From contig NZ_JYBP01000003.1 in the NCBI RefSeq assembly GCF_000948285.1, positions 1,426,001-1,490,000 of the forward strand: a stretch of 64,000 nt of DNA, given 5' to 3'. Within the stretch, counting starts at the first letter, position 1. The number at the start of each line of letters is the position of its first letter. A program made the translations under genes and the position numbers. Below are positions 26,965-35,450 of this stretch, one piece after another. The stretch is from Geobacillus kaustophilus. GTDB lineage: Bacteria; Bacillota; Bacilli; Bacillales; Anoxybacillaceae. The notes under the pieces were generated by a model. The model was given only the letters and a program-made list of their open reading frames with translations, made no database searches and had not been told where the DNA came from.

Positions 26965-27444
26965 TTGAACATCGTTTCAACCAAACAGTTGGACCGCGCC
27001 ATCGTCCACCAGTTTTTCACCAACCATTGGGGAAGTCCGCAAATGGTTGTCTCGACCGGCATCTATAACTGCAGCGAACTGGATGGATTTGCGGCTGTCG
27101 AGAATGGACAGCGGATCATCGGGCTCATTACGTTTGTGATTCGCGGAAACGAATGCGAGATCATCTCGCTAGACAGCATAATGGAAAACCGCGGCGTCGG
27201 CAGCGCCCTTTTGCATGAGGCGGAGACATGGGCGAGACAACAAGGGTGCACCACTGTTCAGCTCATTACAACGAACGACAACTTGCATGCCCTTCGTTTC
27301 TATCAAAAGCGCGGCTACCAAATCATTGGCGTCTTTCCGAACGCGGTGGACAAGGCTAGGCAAGTCAAACCAAGCATTCCACTTATGAGCCCTGACGGCA
27401 TTCCGATCCGGGATGAACTGTTGCTTGTGAAATCGCTTGTCTAA
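26965..27444 (+). CDS. GNAT-family N-acetyltransferase
   Basis: This protein of about 159 residues has the GNAT core. The acetyl-CoA loop is ENRGVGSALLHEAETWARQQG (Q/R-x-x-G-x-G/A type) near residue 85, followed by the FYQKRGYQIIGVFP strand-helix. The TTG at 26965 is chosen because AGGAGGAGG lies six bases upstream; an ATG 24 bases earlier would put that ribosome site inside the coding region. It may modify an antibiotic, small amine or protein N-terminus. Confidence 0.8.
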   Translation: MNIVSTKQLDRAIVHQFFTNHWGSPQMVVSTGIYNCSELDGFAAVENGQRIIGLITFVIRGNECEIISLDSIMENRGVGSALLHEAETWARQQGCTTVQLITTNDNLHALRFYQKRGYQIIGVFPNAVDKARQVKPSIPLMSPDGIPIRDELLLVKSLV

Positions 27445-27569
27445 CAAAACGGATGAAAAATGTTAGACTTGCGGGAAGGGTGAGGGTTCCCCCTCCGTCG
27501 TCCGCTTTCATAAGGCTTGAATCAAAAAAACACAATACATTGCTTCTTAGCGATTTCTTCATGCCTTTA

Positions 27570-27616
27570 TTCGGGAAGGGTGGCCCGATCCTTTTGGGAC
27601 ACCCTCTTTTCCCGAA
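27570..27616 (+). repeat. Imperfect hairpin in 550-bp non-coding gap
   Basis: TTCGGGAAGGGTG and CACCCTCTTTTCCCGAA pair imperfectly. The gap at 27445-27994 also holds a MITE at 27781; no convincing gene is seen in the rest. Confidence 0.4.
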
Positions 27617-27780
27617 AAACCTTGCAGCAGCATTATTTCCCATACTTCGCAATCTTTTCATTATACAAAAAACAACTCGAATATTCGCACAAAAATATTT
27701 TTTATTGTAAAAATGTTTATTCACTAAAATCTGGATTATTTTGAATCTTTATTCAGGATGCGAAATGTGAGTTGCTTATC

Positions 27781-27933
27781 GGCTATTCACCACAAAGTGT
27801 ACTTGACAAATAAAGACGATCATGATTGAGAAAATCAAAACATCTTTTTTCCTTTTAATACCATACGTCTCTTTGAGCAACATTGTTATCATGTTTGTCT
27901 TTAAAATTCAAGTACATCTTTTGGTGATGAACC
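27781..27933. mobile_element. 153-bp ISL3-type MITE
   Basis: Ends are GGCTATTCACCACAAAGTGT and, read inward from the right, GGTTCATCACCAAAAGATGT, the latter matching the right end of the ISL3-family element at 42640-43961. Perfect 8-bp target duplications TGCTTATC flank it (27773-27780, 27934-27941). Near-identical copies lie at 44134 and, inverted, at 60771. Confidence 0.92.
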
Positions 27934-27994
27934 TGCTTATCTTATTATATCCATTTCCTTACAATAAAGTAAGTAGGTTGTTTTCCCAAGCCTC

Positions 27995-29344
27995 CTAAAG
28001 AACTATATTCAATAACAAGATCAAAACGAATGCGACCACCGAAATAATCGTCTCCATCGCCGTCCATGTCATGAGCGTTTCTTTCACCGTCATCCCAAAA
28101 TACTCCTTAATCATCCAGAAGCCGGAGTCGTTGACGTGCGACAAGATCAACGAACCGGCGCCGGTCGCCAAGACGAGCAGTTCCACATTCGTTCCTGGCA
28201 TCGTGGCGGCGATCGGCGCGACGATGCCGGCTGCGGTCATCATCGAGACGGTCGCTGAACCGGTCGCTACACGGATGAGAGCAGCGATGCCCCAGCCTAA
28301 TAAGAGCGGCGACAGGTGCGAGTGTTTCGCTGCTTCCGCGATTTGCTCGCCGATGCCGGAGTCGAGAAGCACTTTGTTGAACGCGCCGCCCGCCCCGATG
28401 ACAAGCAGGATGTTCGCGACCGGGCCAAGGCATTCATTGGCGAATTTGAGCACGTTGTCGCGGTTGAAGCCGCGCGCATAACCGAGGCTAAAGAACGAAT
28501 AAACCGTAGCGATGAGCAATGCGATGATCGGATCGCCGATAAAGCGCAGCACTTTCGCTGCTTCCGACTTTTGATGAAGCGTCACGTTGGCGACAGACGC
28601 AATCAACATCAAAATGACCGGAAGCAAAACCGTAAACAGCGTATTTCCGAAGCCCGGGAGTTCCCGCGCTTCTTTATGCTGCACAAGCTGTTCGGCGATT
28701 TCCGACGGCACTTTTTTGTACAGGCGCGAACCGATCCATTTGCCATAGAGCGGCCCGGCAATCATCGCGGTCGGCAGACCGACGATAATCGAATACAGAA
28801 TCGTTTTTCCGACATCCGCCTTAAAGATGCCGACTGCCGCCATCGCAGCCGGATGCGGCGGAACGAGACCGTGCACGACAGACAAACCAGCGACAAGCGG
28901 AATGCCGATCGTCACAAGCGAAATGCCTGTTTCCATGGCGATCGTAAAGACGAGTGGAATGAGCAGCACAAATCCGACTTGGAAAAAGACTGGAATCCCC
29001 ACTAAGAAGGCGACGACCATCATGGCCCAATGGACGCGCTTTTGCCCAAAGCGGTCAATTAACGTTTTCGCAATGCGCTCAGCGCCGCCCGATTCAGCCA
29101 TCATTTTGCCAAGCATCGTCCCAAGCGCCAAGACGATCGCTAAAAAGCCTAGCGTATTGCCCAGGCCAGCTTTAATGGAATCGATGATCCCTGGTGTTTC
29201 TGGCGACGAAGCGACAAGCGGCATCCCCATCATCAAGCCAACGCCGACGGACACTAAAATGAGCGCAACAAACGGATGCATTTTCGCTGCGGTAATGAGC
29301 AATAACAAAACAATGATAGCCGCAATGACAATGGCGATTCCCAT
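27995..29344 (-). CDS. gntP: Gluconate:H+ symporter
   Basis: This 449-residue GntP-family permease is hydrophobic throughout, with about 12-14 helices. Family stretches include LVPPHPAAMAAVGIFKAD near residue 145, GAGGAFNKVLLDSGIG near 315 and LSHVNDSGFWMIKEYFGMT near 405. The ATG at 29344 has AAGGAGGAG seven bases upstream; an earlier in-frame ATG at 29404 overlaps the operator region and is rejected. It is the last gene of the gnt unit. Two LacI-type operators precede it, so it probably has its own regulated promoter. Confidence 0.93.
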   Translation of the reverse strand: MGIAIVIAAIIVLLLLITAAKMHPFVALILVSVGVGLMMGMPLVASSPETPGIIDSIKAGLGNTLGFLAIVLALGTMLGKMMAESGGAERIAKTLIDRFGQKRVHWAMMVVAFLVGIPVFFQVGFVLLIPLVFTIAMETGISLVTIGIPLVAGLSVVHGLVPPHPAAMAAVGIFKADVGKTILYSIIVGLPTAMIAGPLYGKWIGSRLYKKVPSEIAEQLVQHKEARELPGFGNTLFTVLLPVILMLIASVANVTLHQKSEAAKVLRFIGDPIIALLIATVYSFFSLGYARGFNRDNVLKFANECLGPVANILLVIGAGGAFNKVLLDSGIGEQIAEAAKHSHLSPLLLGWGIAALIRVATGSATVSMMTAAGIVAPIAATMPGTNVELLVLATGAGSLILSHVNDSGFWMIKEYFGMTVKETLMTWTAMETIISVVAFVLILLLNIVL

Positions 29345-29369
29345 CACGCACTCCTCCTTAGCTTTGAGA

Positions 29370-29381
29370 TAAATCGATTTA
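29370..29381. promoter_or_regulatory. GntR (LacI-type) operator upstream of gntP
   Basis: Perfect palindrome TAAATCGATTTA; the same word recurs at 29429 and 32085, all next to gnt genes. Confidence 0.75.
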
Positions 29382-29428
29382 GTATACAAAGCAAGCGGTT
29401 TCAAGCTTTCGGAGAAAAAGAGGCGGAA

Positions 29429-29440
29429 TAAATCGATTTA
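29429..29440. promoter_or_regulatory. Second GntR-type operator upstream of gntP
   Basis: Perfect palindrome TAAATCGATTTA, 59 bp from the first copy. Between them, TGAAACCGCTTGC on the minus strand (29391-29403) resembles a CcpA cre site with two mismatches. Confidence 0.7.
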
Positions 29441-29464
29441 GTCGCCCCTGTTATAAGGCTAAAC

Positions 29465-31030
29465 CTATTTCGTTTCCGGCCCCTTTTCCCCACTCTGCCG
29501 CTGAAACGCAGCGATGATGTCAAACTCTTCTTTCAGCCGCTCATACAAGCGGGCATACAAGTCAAACAGTTCAGCATAAATGAGCGTATGTTCTTCCTTC
29601 GGTTCATGACGGGCTGTCGTGTCGATCCACGTTTTCACCGTTTCCAGCGACGGTAGCTCGCCTAACGCGTAAAGCGCCACCGCGGCCGCCCCTAACGCCG
29701 ACGCTTCATGCGTCTGCGGCACGATGAGCGGTTTGCCCAACATATCAGAAAGCATTTGCCGCCAAAACGGCGATTTGGCAAATCCGCCTGAGACGCGGAT
29801 TTCCGTCATCGGCCCCGTGACATCGCGAATGGCTAAAGCGACGGACAAAATGCTGAAGCAGACGCCTTCCATGACAGCGCGGATGAAATGCTCGCGCTTA
29901 TGATGCAGCCCGAGGCCGAAAAACGTCCCACGCGCATTCGCGTTCCAATGCGGCGCACGCTCACCCGATAAAAACGGCAAAAACACAAGCCCTTCCGCCC
30001 CCAGCGGGACGCGTTCCGCGTATTTCGTCAACAAGTCATACGGATCCATGCCGAGCTTTTTCGCCACTTCCCGCTCTTGGGCGCCGAACTCGTCGCGCAA
30101 CCAGCGAAGCAAAATTCCGCCGTTGTTTGTCGGACCGCCGACGACCCAATAGCCGGGCGTCAACGCGTAACAAAACGTCCGCCCTTTTTCATCCGTTGTC
30201 GGTTTTGCGGCAATCGTTCGCACTGCGCCGCTCGTCCCGATCGTAATGGCCGCTTCTCCCGGCAGCACCGCCCCGACGCCGATATTGGCGAGCACACCGT
30301 CGCTTGCCCCAATGACCAACGGCACGTCCGGAGCGACTCCCATTTTTTCCGCCCATTCTTTTTTCATTCCGGTCATGATATGAGTGGCCGGAACGAGCCG
30401 CGGCAGCTGGTCCCGGCGAATGCCGACAAGGGCGAGCCCCTCCTCGTCCCAATCGAGCGTATCGAGGCGGAACAACCCCGTCGCCGATGCCAGCGAATGG
30501 TCAGCGACATAATCGCCGTACAGGCGATGCAGCACGTAGTCTTTCACCGACACAAACCGGCGCGCTTGCCAAAATATGTCCGGCTGCTCCTCTTTCAGCC
30601 AAAGCAGTTTCGCTAGCGGCGACATCGGATGAATCGGCGTTCCCGTCCGTCGATAAATGGCAAGCCCGTTCTGCTCTTTTAATAGCCGCTCCGCTTGGGC
30701 GACGCTTCGGTTGTCGGCCCAGATGAGGAGCCGAGTCAGCGGCCGCCCCGATTCATCAAGCGCCATGATCGAGTGCATCGCCGCACTCAAACCGATCGCT
30801 TTTACCTGCTCCGGGCGGATGCCATGGCGGACTGACAATGCCCCGACAGCTTGAACGACCGCAGCGAACAGCTCCTCGGGGTCTTGTTCCGCAAACCCAG
30901 GATGCGGCTGAATGATTGGATAATCGACCGCATGAGAAGCCAGCACTTGCCCCCGCCCGCCGAACACGACCGCTTTCGTACTCGTCGTTCCGATATCAAT
31001 GCCAATGACGACGTCCTCATGAATGGTCAT
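29465..31030 (-). CDS. gntK: Gluconate kinase, FGGY family
   Basis: This 521-residue sugar kinase phosphorylates D-gluconate to 6-phosphogluconate. It has the ATPase-fold phosphate-1 loop GIDIGTTSTKAVVFG at the N-terminus, the FGGY segment with GTSGAVRT near residue 265, and the C-terminal signature GGFAKSPFWRQMLSDML. The start ATG at 31030 has GGGAGGAG; seven codons of upstream frame overlap gntR's end and are not needed. It lies between gntR and gntP on the same strand. Confidence 0.92.
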   Translation of the reverse strand: MTIHEDVVIGIDIGTTSTKAVVFGGRGQVLASHAVDYPIIQPHPGFAEQDPEELFAAVVQAVGALSVRHGIRPEQVKAIGLSAAMHSIMALDESGRPLTRLLIWADNRSVAQAERLLKEQNGLAIYRRTGTPIHPMSPLAKLLWLKEEQPDIFWQARRFVSVKDYVLHRLYGDYVADHSLASATGLFRLDTLDWDEEGLALVGIRRDQLPRLVPATHIMTGMKKEWAEKMGVAPDVPLVIGASDGVLANIGVGAVLPGEAAITIGTSGAVRTIAAKPTTDEKGRTFCYALTPGYWVVGGPTNNGGILLRWLRDEFGAQEREVAKKLGMDPYDLLTKYAERVPLGAEGLVFLPFLSGERAPHWNANARGTFFGLGLHHKREHFIRAVMEGVCFSILSVALAIRDVTGPMTEIRVSGGFAKSPFWRQMLSDMLGKPLIVPQTHEASALGAAAVALYALGELPSLETVKTWIDTTARHEPKEEHTLIYAELFDLYARLYERLKEEFDIIAAFQRQSGEKGPETK

Positions 31031-31047
31031 CGTTTCTCCTCCCTTCC

Positions 31048-32064
31048 TCATTTCTTCTCCCGTCTGATCGATGTCCGTTCCATCAATGTCGGGGAGAAAC
31101 GAAACACTTTCGGTTGATCCACCCCCTTCCGATCTATTTGCTCGAACACGCGCTCTGCCGCTTTTTTCCCCATCGCAAACGTCGGCTGGGCGATTGTGGT
31201 CAGCGCCGGCGTGTAAATATCAGCAAACGGCACATCGTCGATGTTGATGATCGCCACCTCGTCCTGCACACGAACCCCTGCGTCTTTCACAAACCGCAAA
31301 ACTCCCATCAACGTCAAGTCGTTGATCGCAAACAAGGCATTGGGCCGCTTCGGTTCGGCAAATCGTTGTTTCAACACTTCCGGCAACGCATCCGGATCAG
31401 CGGCGATGATGTTCCGATCTTCAACGTCCAGCCCTCTTTTGCGCATAGCCGCCCGAAATCCTTCCAACCGCTCCATCCGCGGCACGTTGTATGGGACAAG
31501 CGGCGGGGTGACAATGGCAATCTGCTCGCGGCCATAGGAAGTGAAATAGTGAACCGCCATTTCCGCTGCACCTGCATTATCAAGCAGCACACTGTCCGCC
31601 TCCACTCCCGGCACCATCCGGTCGACAAACACAAGCGGAAACTGTTCGGCAACAAGACGGTGATAGACGTCGTCGTTTTTCCCGGTCGGAAACACGATCA
31701 GCCCGTCCACTTGTTTCGCCAGCAACATGTCAACATATTTTTTCTCCTTCTCCGGATCATCGCCGGAGTTGCAGACGATGACTTGAAACCCACGCTTTTG
31801 GCACTCTTCTTCAATGGCGTGCAGCACTTGCGTTGTCAACATATGAAGCATGTTGAACACGATCACGCCAATGGTCGCTGTCGTCTTTTGCTTCAAACTG
31901 CGGGCGATCACGTTTGGCTGATAGCCGAGCTCTTCAATCGCTTGAGCGATGCGCTTTCTTGTTTCCTCGCTCATATATTCATAGCGCTTATTCAAGTATT
32001 GTGACACTGTACTTTTTGAAACGTTGGCCAATTTCGCGACATCGGCCATCGTCACTTTTTTCAA
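31048..32064 (-). CDS. gntR: LacI-family repressor of the gluconate operon
   Basis: This regulator of about 338 residues has a LacI helix-turn-helix (TMADVAKLANVSKSTVSQYLN) followed by the periplasmic-binding-protein-like sensor core (TIGVIVFNMLHML, then LFAINDLTLMGVLRF and the FADIYTPALTTI hinge). The TTG at 32064 is taken as start because AGAGGG lies upstream and the DNA-binding domain begins right there; the frame extends farther upstream through its own operators. Palindromes at 32083 and 32114 suggest autoregulation. Gluconate or 6-phosphogluconate is the likely effector. Confidence 0.9.
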   Translation of the reverse strand: MKKVTMADVAKLANVSKSTVSQYLNKRYEYMSEETRKRIAQAIEELGYQPNVIARSLKQKTTATIGVIVFNMLHMLTTQVLHAIEEECQKRGFQVIVCNSGDDPEKEKKYVDMLLAKQVDGLIVFPTGKNDDVYHRLVAEQFPLVFVDRMVPGVEADSVLLDNAGAAEMAVHYFTSYGREQIAIVTPPLVPYNVPRMERLEGFRAAMRKRGLDVEDRNIIAADPDALPEVLKQRFAEPKRPNALFAINDLTLMGVLRFVKDAGVRVQDEVAIINIDDVPFADIYTPALTTIAQPTFAMGKKAAERVFEQIDRKGVDQPKVFRFSPTLMERTSIRREKK

Positions 32065-32082
32065 AAGGGATCCCTCTCTCGC

Positions 32083-32098
32083 ACTAAATCGATTTAGT
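32083..32098. promoter_or_regulatory. GntR-type operator upstream of gntR
   Basis: Perfect 16-bp palindrome ACTAAATCGATTTAGT. It lies just before the gntR start, so bound repressor would block the operon promoter. Confidence 0.75.
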
Positions 32099-32113
32099 TC
32101 AAAAGCGTTTTCA

Positions 32114-32125
32114 TAAACCGGTTTA
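32114..32125. promoter_or_regulatory. Second operator-like palindrome upstream of gntR
   Basis: TAAACCGGTTTA is a perfect palindrome of the same size with a CCGG core. A cre-like CAAAAGCGTTTTCA lies between the two at 32099-32112. Confidence 0.55.
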
Positions 32126-32339
32126 GCTTTATTATAAACCAAGTGAAAGCGGTTTACAATAGTTTTTGTTTGAAATCTAAAAATCAATGAACGGTATACG
32201 GCGGTGACAGCTTGCCGATCGAGTGATGTCATTCCGCCCGGATGTATCGCGCCAAACGGCTTCGTAGAATCACCGATATAACCTTAAACAGTAGAGGATT
32301 TTTTAAGAGCTGGCAAGCCTTTTTTATGCCATGAAGCTC

Positions 32340-32603
32340 TGTACTTTTTTGTTGCAGAACTCTGTACTTTCATTTTGCACTAAACATTGTTTTCTGCAAA
32401 GAAAAAATACAGAGTTTTGCAAGGAAAAGTGCAGAGAATGACAACTTGACATGGAGCCTCTGGGGGCGTGATTAAAAAGCCAGGAAGCCAGCAATATCAA
32501 GGGCTGGCTATGCCTAAAAAGGCTATCACGCCCCCCACTCCATGTCAAGTTGGCCTAAGCCAAATTCTCTGCAGATCTCTGCATTTTTATTTTGCAATAA
32601 ACA
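32340..32603. mobile_element. IS21-type non-autonomous element or end remnant with long inverted repeat
   Basis: The left edge has TGTACTTTTTTGTTGC and the repeat CTCTGTACTTTCATTTTGCA; the right edge has CTCTGCATTTTTATTTTGCA followed by ATAAACA. Repeated terminal motifs and TG...CA ends are typical of IS21-family elements. Between them, 32445-32552 forms a ~108-bp imperfect inverted repeat whose outer 12 bp (CTTGACATGGAG with CTCCATGTCAAG) pair perfectly. There is no gene inside. It cuts into istB, and no target duplication is evident. Confidence 0.5.
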
Positions 32604-33157
32604 GACGACCTGAAATAAGTAATGAGCGCTGTTCGGGTCCAGTTTTAAGCACCCCATTTCATCCATAATGAGAACAGTTGGCTTCACAAACATACGAAGC
32701 TTTTTTCCAGCTTTCCTTCCTGGTCGGCTCTTCTTAACTGAGTGACCAAATCATGGGCGGTAATAAAATACGTTTTATATCCTCTTACGATCGCCTCCAT
32801 TCCAATCGAAATCCCCAGGTGCGTCTTTCCAATCCCCGGTGGACCGAGAAAACGGATATTCTCTTTTTGGTCAATAAAAGACAACGTAAGCAGCTCTCGA
32901 ATCCGACGCTCATCCACTGAAGGCTGTGCGGCAAAATCAAACGTATCGATCGTCTTGCGATATGGCAGTTTGGACAGCTTGATGAGCGTTTGGATCGATC
33001 GTGCCTGTTTTTCGACGATTTCTGCCTCTAATAAGCGGAATAAAAACTCCGAATATGGTATATTATGAGTAGCTGCGTATTCTGCCATGGCGGACCATCG
33101 TTCCGCCATGACAGGCAAATGGAGCCGGTGGCAATACTCGTGTATTCGTTCTTTCAT
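32604..33157 (-). pseudogene. istB: IstB-like helper ATPase, frameshifted and truncated
   Basis: The first ~150 residues match IstB: MKERIHEYCHRLHLPVMAER, Walker A GPPGIGKTHL, and the VTQLRRADQEGKLEK region. A run of six A residues where seven are needed shifts the frame near 32706. The second frame continues LRMFVKPTVLIMDEMG, which is Walker B, then stops resembling IstB at about FQVV (32604), where the neighbouring element begins. IstB normally has about 250 residues. Its ATG overlaps the istA stop. Confidence 0.85.
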
Positions 33158-34353
33158 GAGCTTTCCCCTCGCAGGAATGCGTCATAAACGGACAATGGAC
33201 GAGTATCCACTTCCACCGAAACAGGCGAAATGGTGGCCGCCATTTCCGTCTGTTTCTTTTTTATTTTTTCGGCGAATGCCATTACTTTTTTCTGTTGGTT
33301 CAAGTAAGAAATCTCCTCCCCTCGATAGTACAACCGAATATCCCCATTCAATCGCTCCTTTACCAGAATTTCTTTGCCCGCATACTCCGCCGATAAGAGC
33401 CATTGTTCCCCTTTGTAGGAGAAACTGCCATCCCAATGCACTTTCCGATAGGAAAGATAGCTCGTATCGTAATCTTTCTGCGGGAGAGGTTTCAACTGTT
33501 CCTCTGCCCACTCTTGCGGAGGAATGCCGGTAGTGGCGTTTGGCTTCCGATTCGCCACTTGATCGAGCCAGCGATGCAAAAGAAAATTCAATTCTTCGAT
33601 GCTTTCAAACGATGTTCCTACATAGAAGTGATCCATAATATACTGAATGGCTCGTTCGACTTTCCCCTTTGTCTGGGCCCGGTAAGGCCGGCATACTTTT
33701 GGAATAAATCCATAGTAACTCGCAAATTCAGAAAATCGCTGATTCCATTTCACCACTCCTTGTTCCCGGCCGTCGGCAACGGTCTTCATATTGTCAAATA
33801 ACACTCTCTTTGGAATCCCTCCAAAGTACTTGAAACTTTGAATCAGGCATTCCATTAAGTGCTCCTGGTCCTGGCTGGTCGTAAATACCGCGTATTTCAT
33901 CCGCGAATAGCCTAACACAGCCACAAATAGCGATAACTTGACTTTTCTCCCTTCGATCACGACCTCCCCAACTTCTTTCCAATCGACTTGCATTTGTTCG
34001 CCAGGAAGCGTTTCATAACGAACGGTGTATTTCTTTTTCGCCGTCTCTCGGAAAGGCTGCATATAGTCCTTTAAAATCGTCTTTCCTCCCGTGTAGCCCT
34101 GTTGTCGAATTTCGAAAAACAATTTTTCGCTATTAAACACCCCATTCTCTAACATCCGTTTTTGAAGATATGGTTTAAATGGATCCAACTTGCTTTTTCT
34201 TGGTTTTCGCTTGAATTTGGAAGGGGGATTGGGGGAGTGAATATATTTTCGGACGGTTTTCCGATCGATCCCCAATTCCCTCGCAATATCGGAAATACTC
34301 CTTCCCCTTTCATACATCTCTTTGATCATGAAAAATTCCCCTCTCGTCATCAT
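33154..34353 (-). CDS. istA: IS21-family transposase IstA
   Basis: This 399-residue IstA has the N-terminal helix-turn-helix (ISDIARELGIDRKTVRKYI), then the DDE integrase core: VDWKE near residue 124, FDNMK near 189 and TKGKVERAIQY near 229. The C-terminal beta-barrel follows. The length is normal and no lesion is visible, but without IstB and one terminus the element is probably immobile. RBS GAGGAG precedes ATG 34353. Confidence 0.9.
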   Translation of the reverse strand: MMTRGEFFMIKEMYERGRSISDIARELGIDRKTVRKYIHSPNPPSKFKRKPRKSKLDPFKPYLQKRMLENGVFNSEKLFFEIRQQGYTGGKTILKDYMQPFRETAKKKYTVRYETLPGEQMQVDWKEVGEVVIEGRKVKLSLFVAVLGYSRMKYAVFTTSQDQEHLMECLIQSFKYFGGIPKRVLFDNMKTVADGREQGVVKWNQRFSEFASYYGFIPKVCRPYRAQTKGKVERAIQYIMDHFYVGTSFESIEELNFLLHRWLDQVANRKPNATTGIPPQEWAEEQLKPLPQKDYDTSYLSYRKVHWDGSFSYKGEQWLLSAEYAGKEILVKERLNGDIRLYYRGEEISYLNQQKKVMAFAEKIKKKQTEMAATISPVSVEVDTRPLSVYDAFLRGESS

Positions 34354-34451
34354 GAACCATAGCTCCTCTCGTTGACACTATGGTTCTATTATAAGTGGGG
34401 AATTTTATTCCGGCTATATTGGGGATTTTATCATCGGCTTTAACAGTATAG

Positions 34452-34973
34452 TTATCGTAAAGTAATTCTGCCGAAATAAAAACGACAATCTTTTGCAAGC
34501 ATATATGAATTATACGCTTCTGCAATTGCTGCTACTGTAGCACCTGCCGCTGTCAAAGTTGCTACGATAGGTCCCCACCCAGTCGGTGATGTAATTACCG
34601 CAACCATAGTTGACGAAACACCCGTAACCCATGCTGCTTGAAATCTTATTTCAGAACCTCTAAGATTATTTACCGAATTTCTAAAGCTTTGAAGGTCTGA
34701 GCTATTATTCGAAGTTTCTATTGGATTCTTCGATTCTCCTTCACTCTGTACAACCCATATTTTTTGTGTGTAAGCATAGTATTTAAATTTACCGCTTAAG
34801 TTAGAGCCACTATCAATTAATGAGAAAGACGATGAGACCATCTGAGCAGATTGTAATTGCATAGCGCTGCTTTGAAGCTCGAGAGCTTTTGAATTTAAAA
34901 CGTTGTTTTCTACTTTGCTTTTCAAATCTATCTCAACAGTTTGAAAGGAATTGTCTTTTTTGTTAAAAGTAGA
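34452..34973 (-). pseudogene. 3' part of a secreted hydrophobic-tail protein split by an ISL3 element
   Basis: These ~172 codons continue, in frame, the gene fragment at 38112-38337 once the ISL3 element and one 8-bp target copy (AAAGTAGA) are removed. Seen here are a polar, helix-prone stretch (NSKALELQSSAMQLQSAQ), then a strongly hydrophobic Gly/Ala/Thr-rich segment (GWGPIVATLTAAGATVAAIA) near the end, and the tail YFGRITLR. The rebuilt protein is about 245 residues with a signal peptide. It is not a known enzyme to me; the size and design recall large Geobacillus bacteriocins such as geobacillin 26, which I cannot align here. Confidence 0.75.
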
Positions 34974-35077
34974 GGTTCATCACCAAATTTTGTGATTTAG
35001 TGACAAAAAAGAGAAAGCACTGACGAGATCCTGGCAATAATGTTAGCGGTGAAATAAACATTAAGGAGGTCTCGTAA

Positions 35078-35450
35078 GTGCTTTCTATACCACTAGGATT
35101 GCCAGAATTTAAAGTGATTAAACAAGAACTTCTTTCCTATGGTTATGCGATTCATGTAGAGAAAACAGAGACACAGGAACGTTGCCCTCATTGTGGGTTT
35201 GCCACTTCCTCTGTCCACGACAGACGGACAAGAAAAGTACGGGATTTGGCGATTTTCCATCAACCGGTGTACTTGTTCATAAAGGTAAAGCGCTATCGGT
35301 GCTGGAATTGTTCTCAAGTGTTTTCCGCCTCTTTGGAATCGATTCCACCCAATCAACACTACACCAATCGATTTTGTGAGTACTTGTATGAACTTTGCGA
35401 AGGCTCCACCATTCAAGAGGTTAGCCGAAAGCACCGCATCCCATATACAA
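35078..35450 (+). pseudogene. ISL3 transposase, N-terminal part
   Basis: GTG start with AAGGAGGT. About 124 residues carry the ISL3 zinc finger (CPHCGF ... CWNC) and the helix-turn-helix region (IQEVSRKHRIPYTT), and end exactly where the IS1634-family inverted repeat begins. Confidence 0.88.

Larger units (their letters stand above)
32604..34445 (-). mobile_element. IS21-family element, truncated at its istB end
   Basis: The element contains istA and a broken istB in the usual overlapping order. Its intact end is on the right, where the minus strand begins TGTTAAAGCCGATGATAAAA, followed by a repeat-like GGAATAAAATTCCCCACTT. The left end is missing, cut by the IS21-like non-autonomous block. 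Confidence 0.8.

Noticed and set aside
27453-27744. Short frames after the GNAT gene
   Set aside because: Low-complexity, no recognisable domain, no good ribosome site; the stretch holds hairpins instead.
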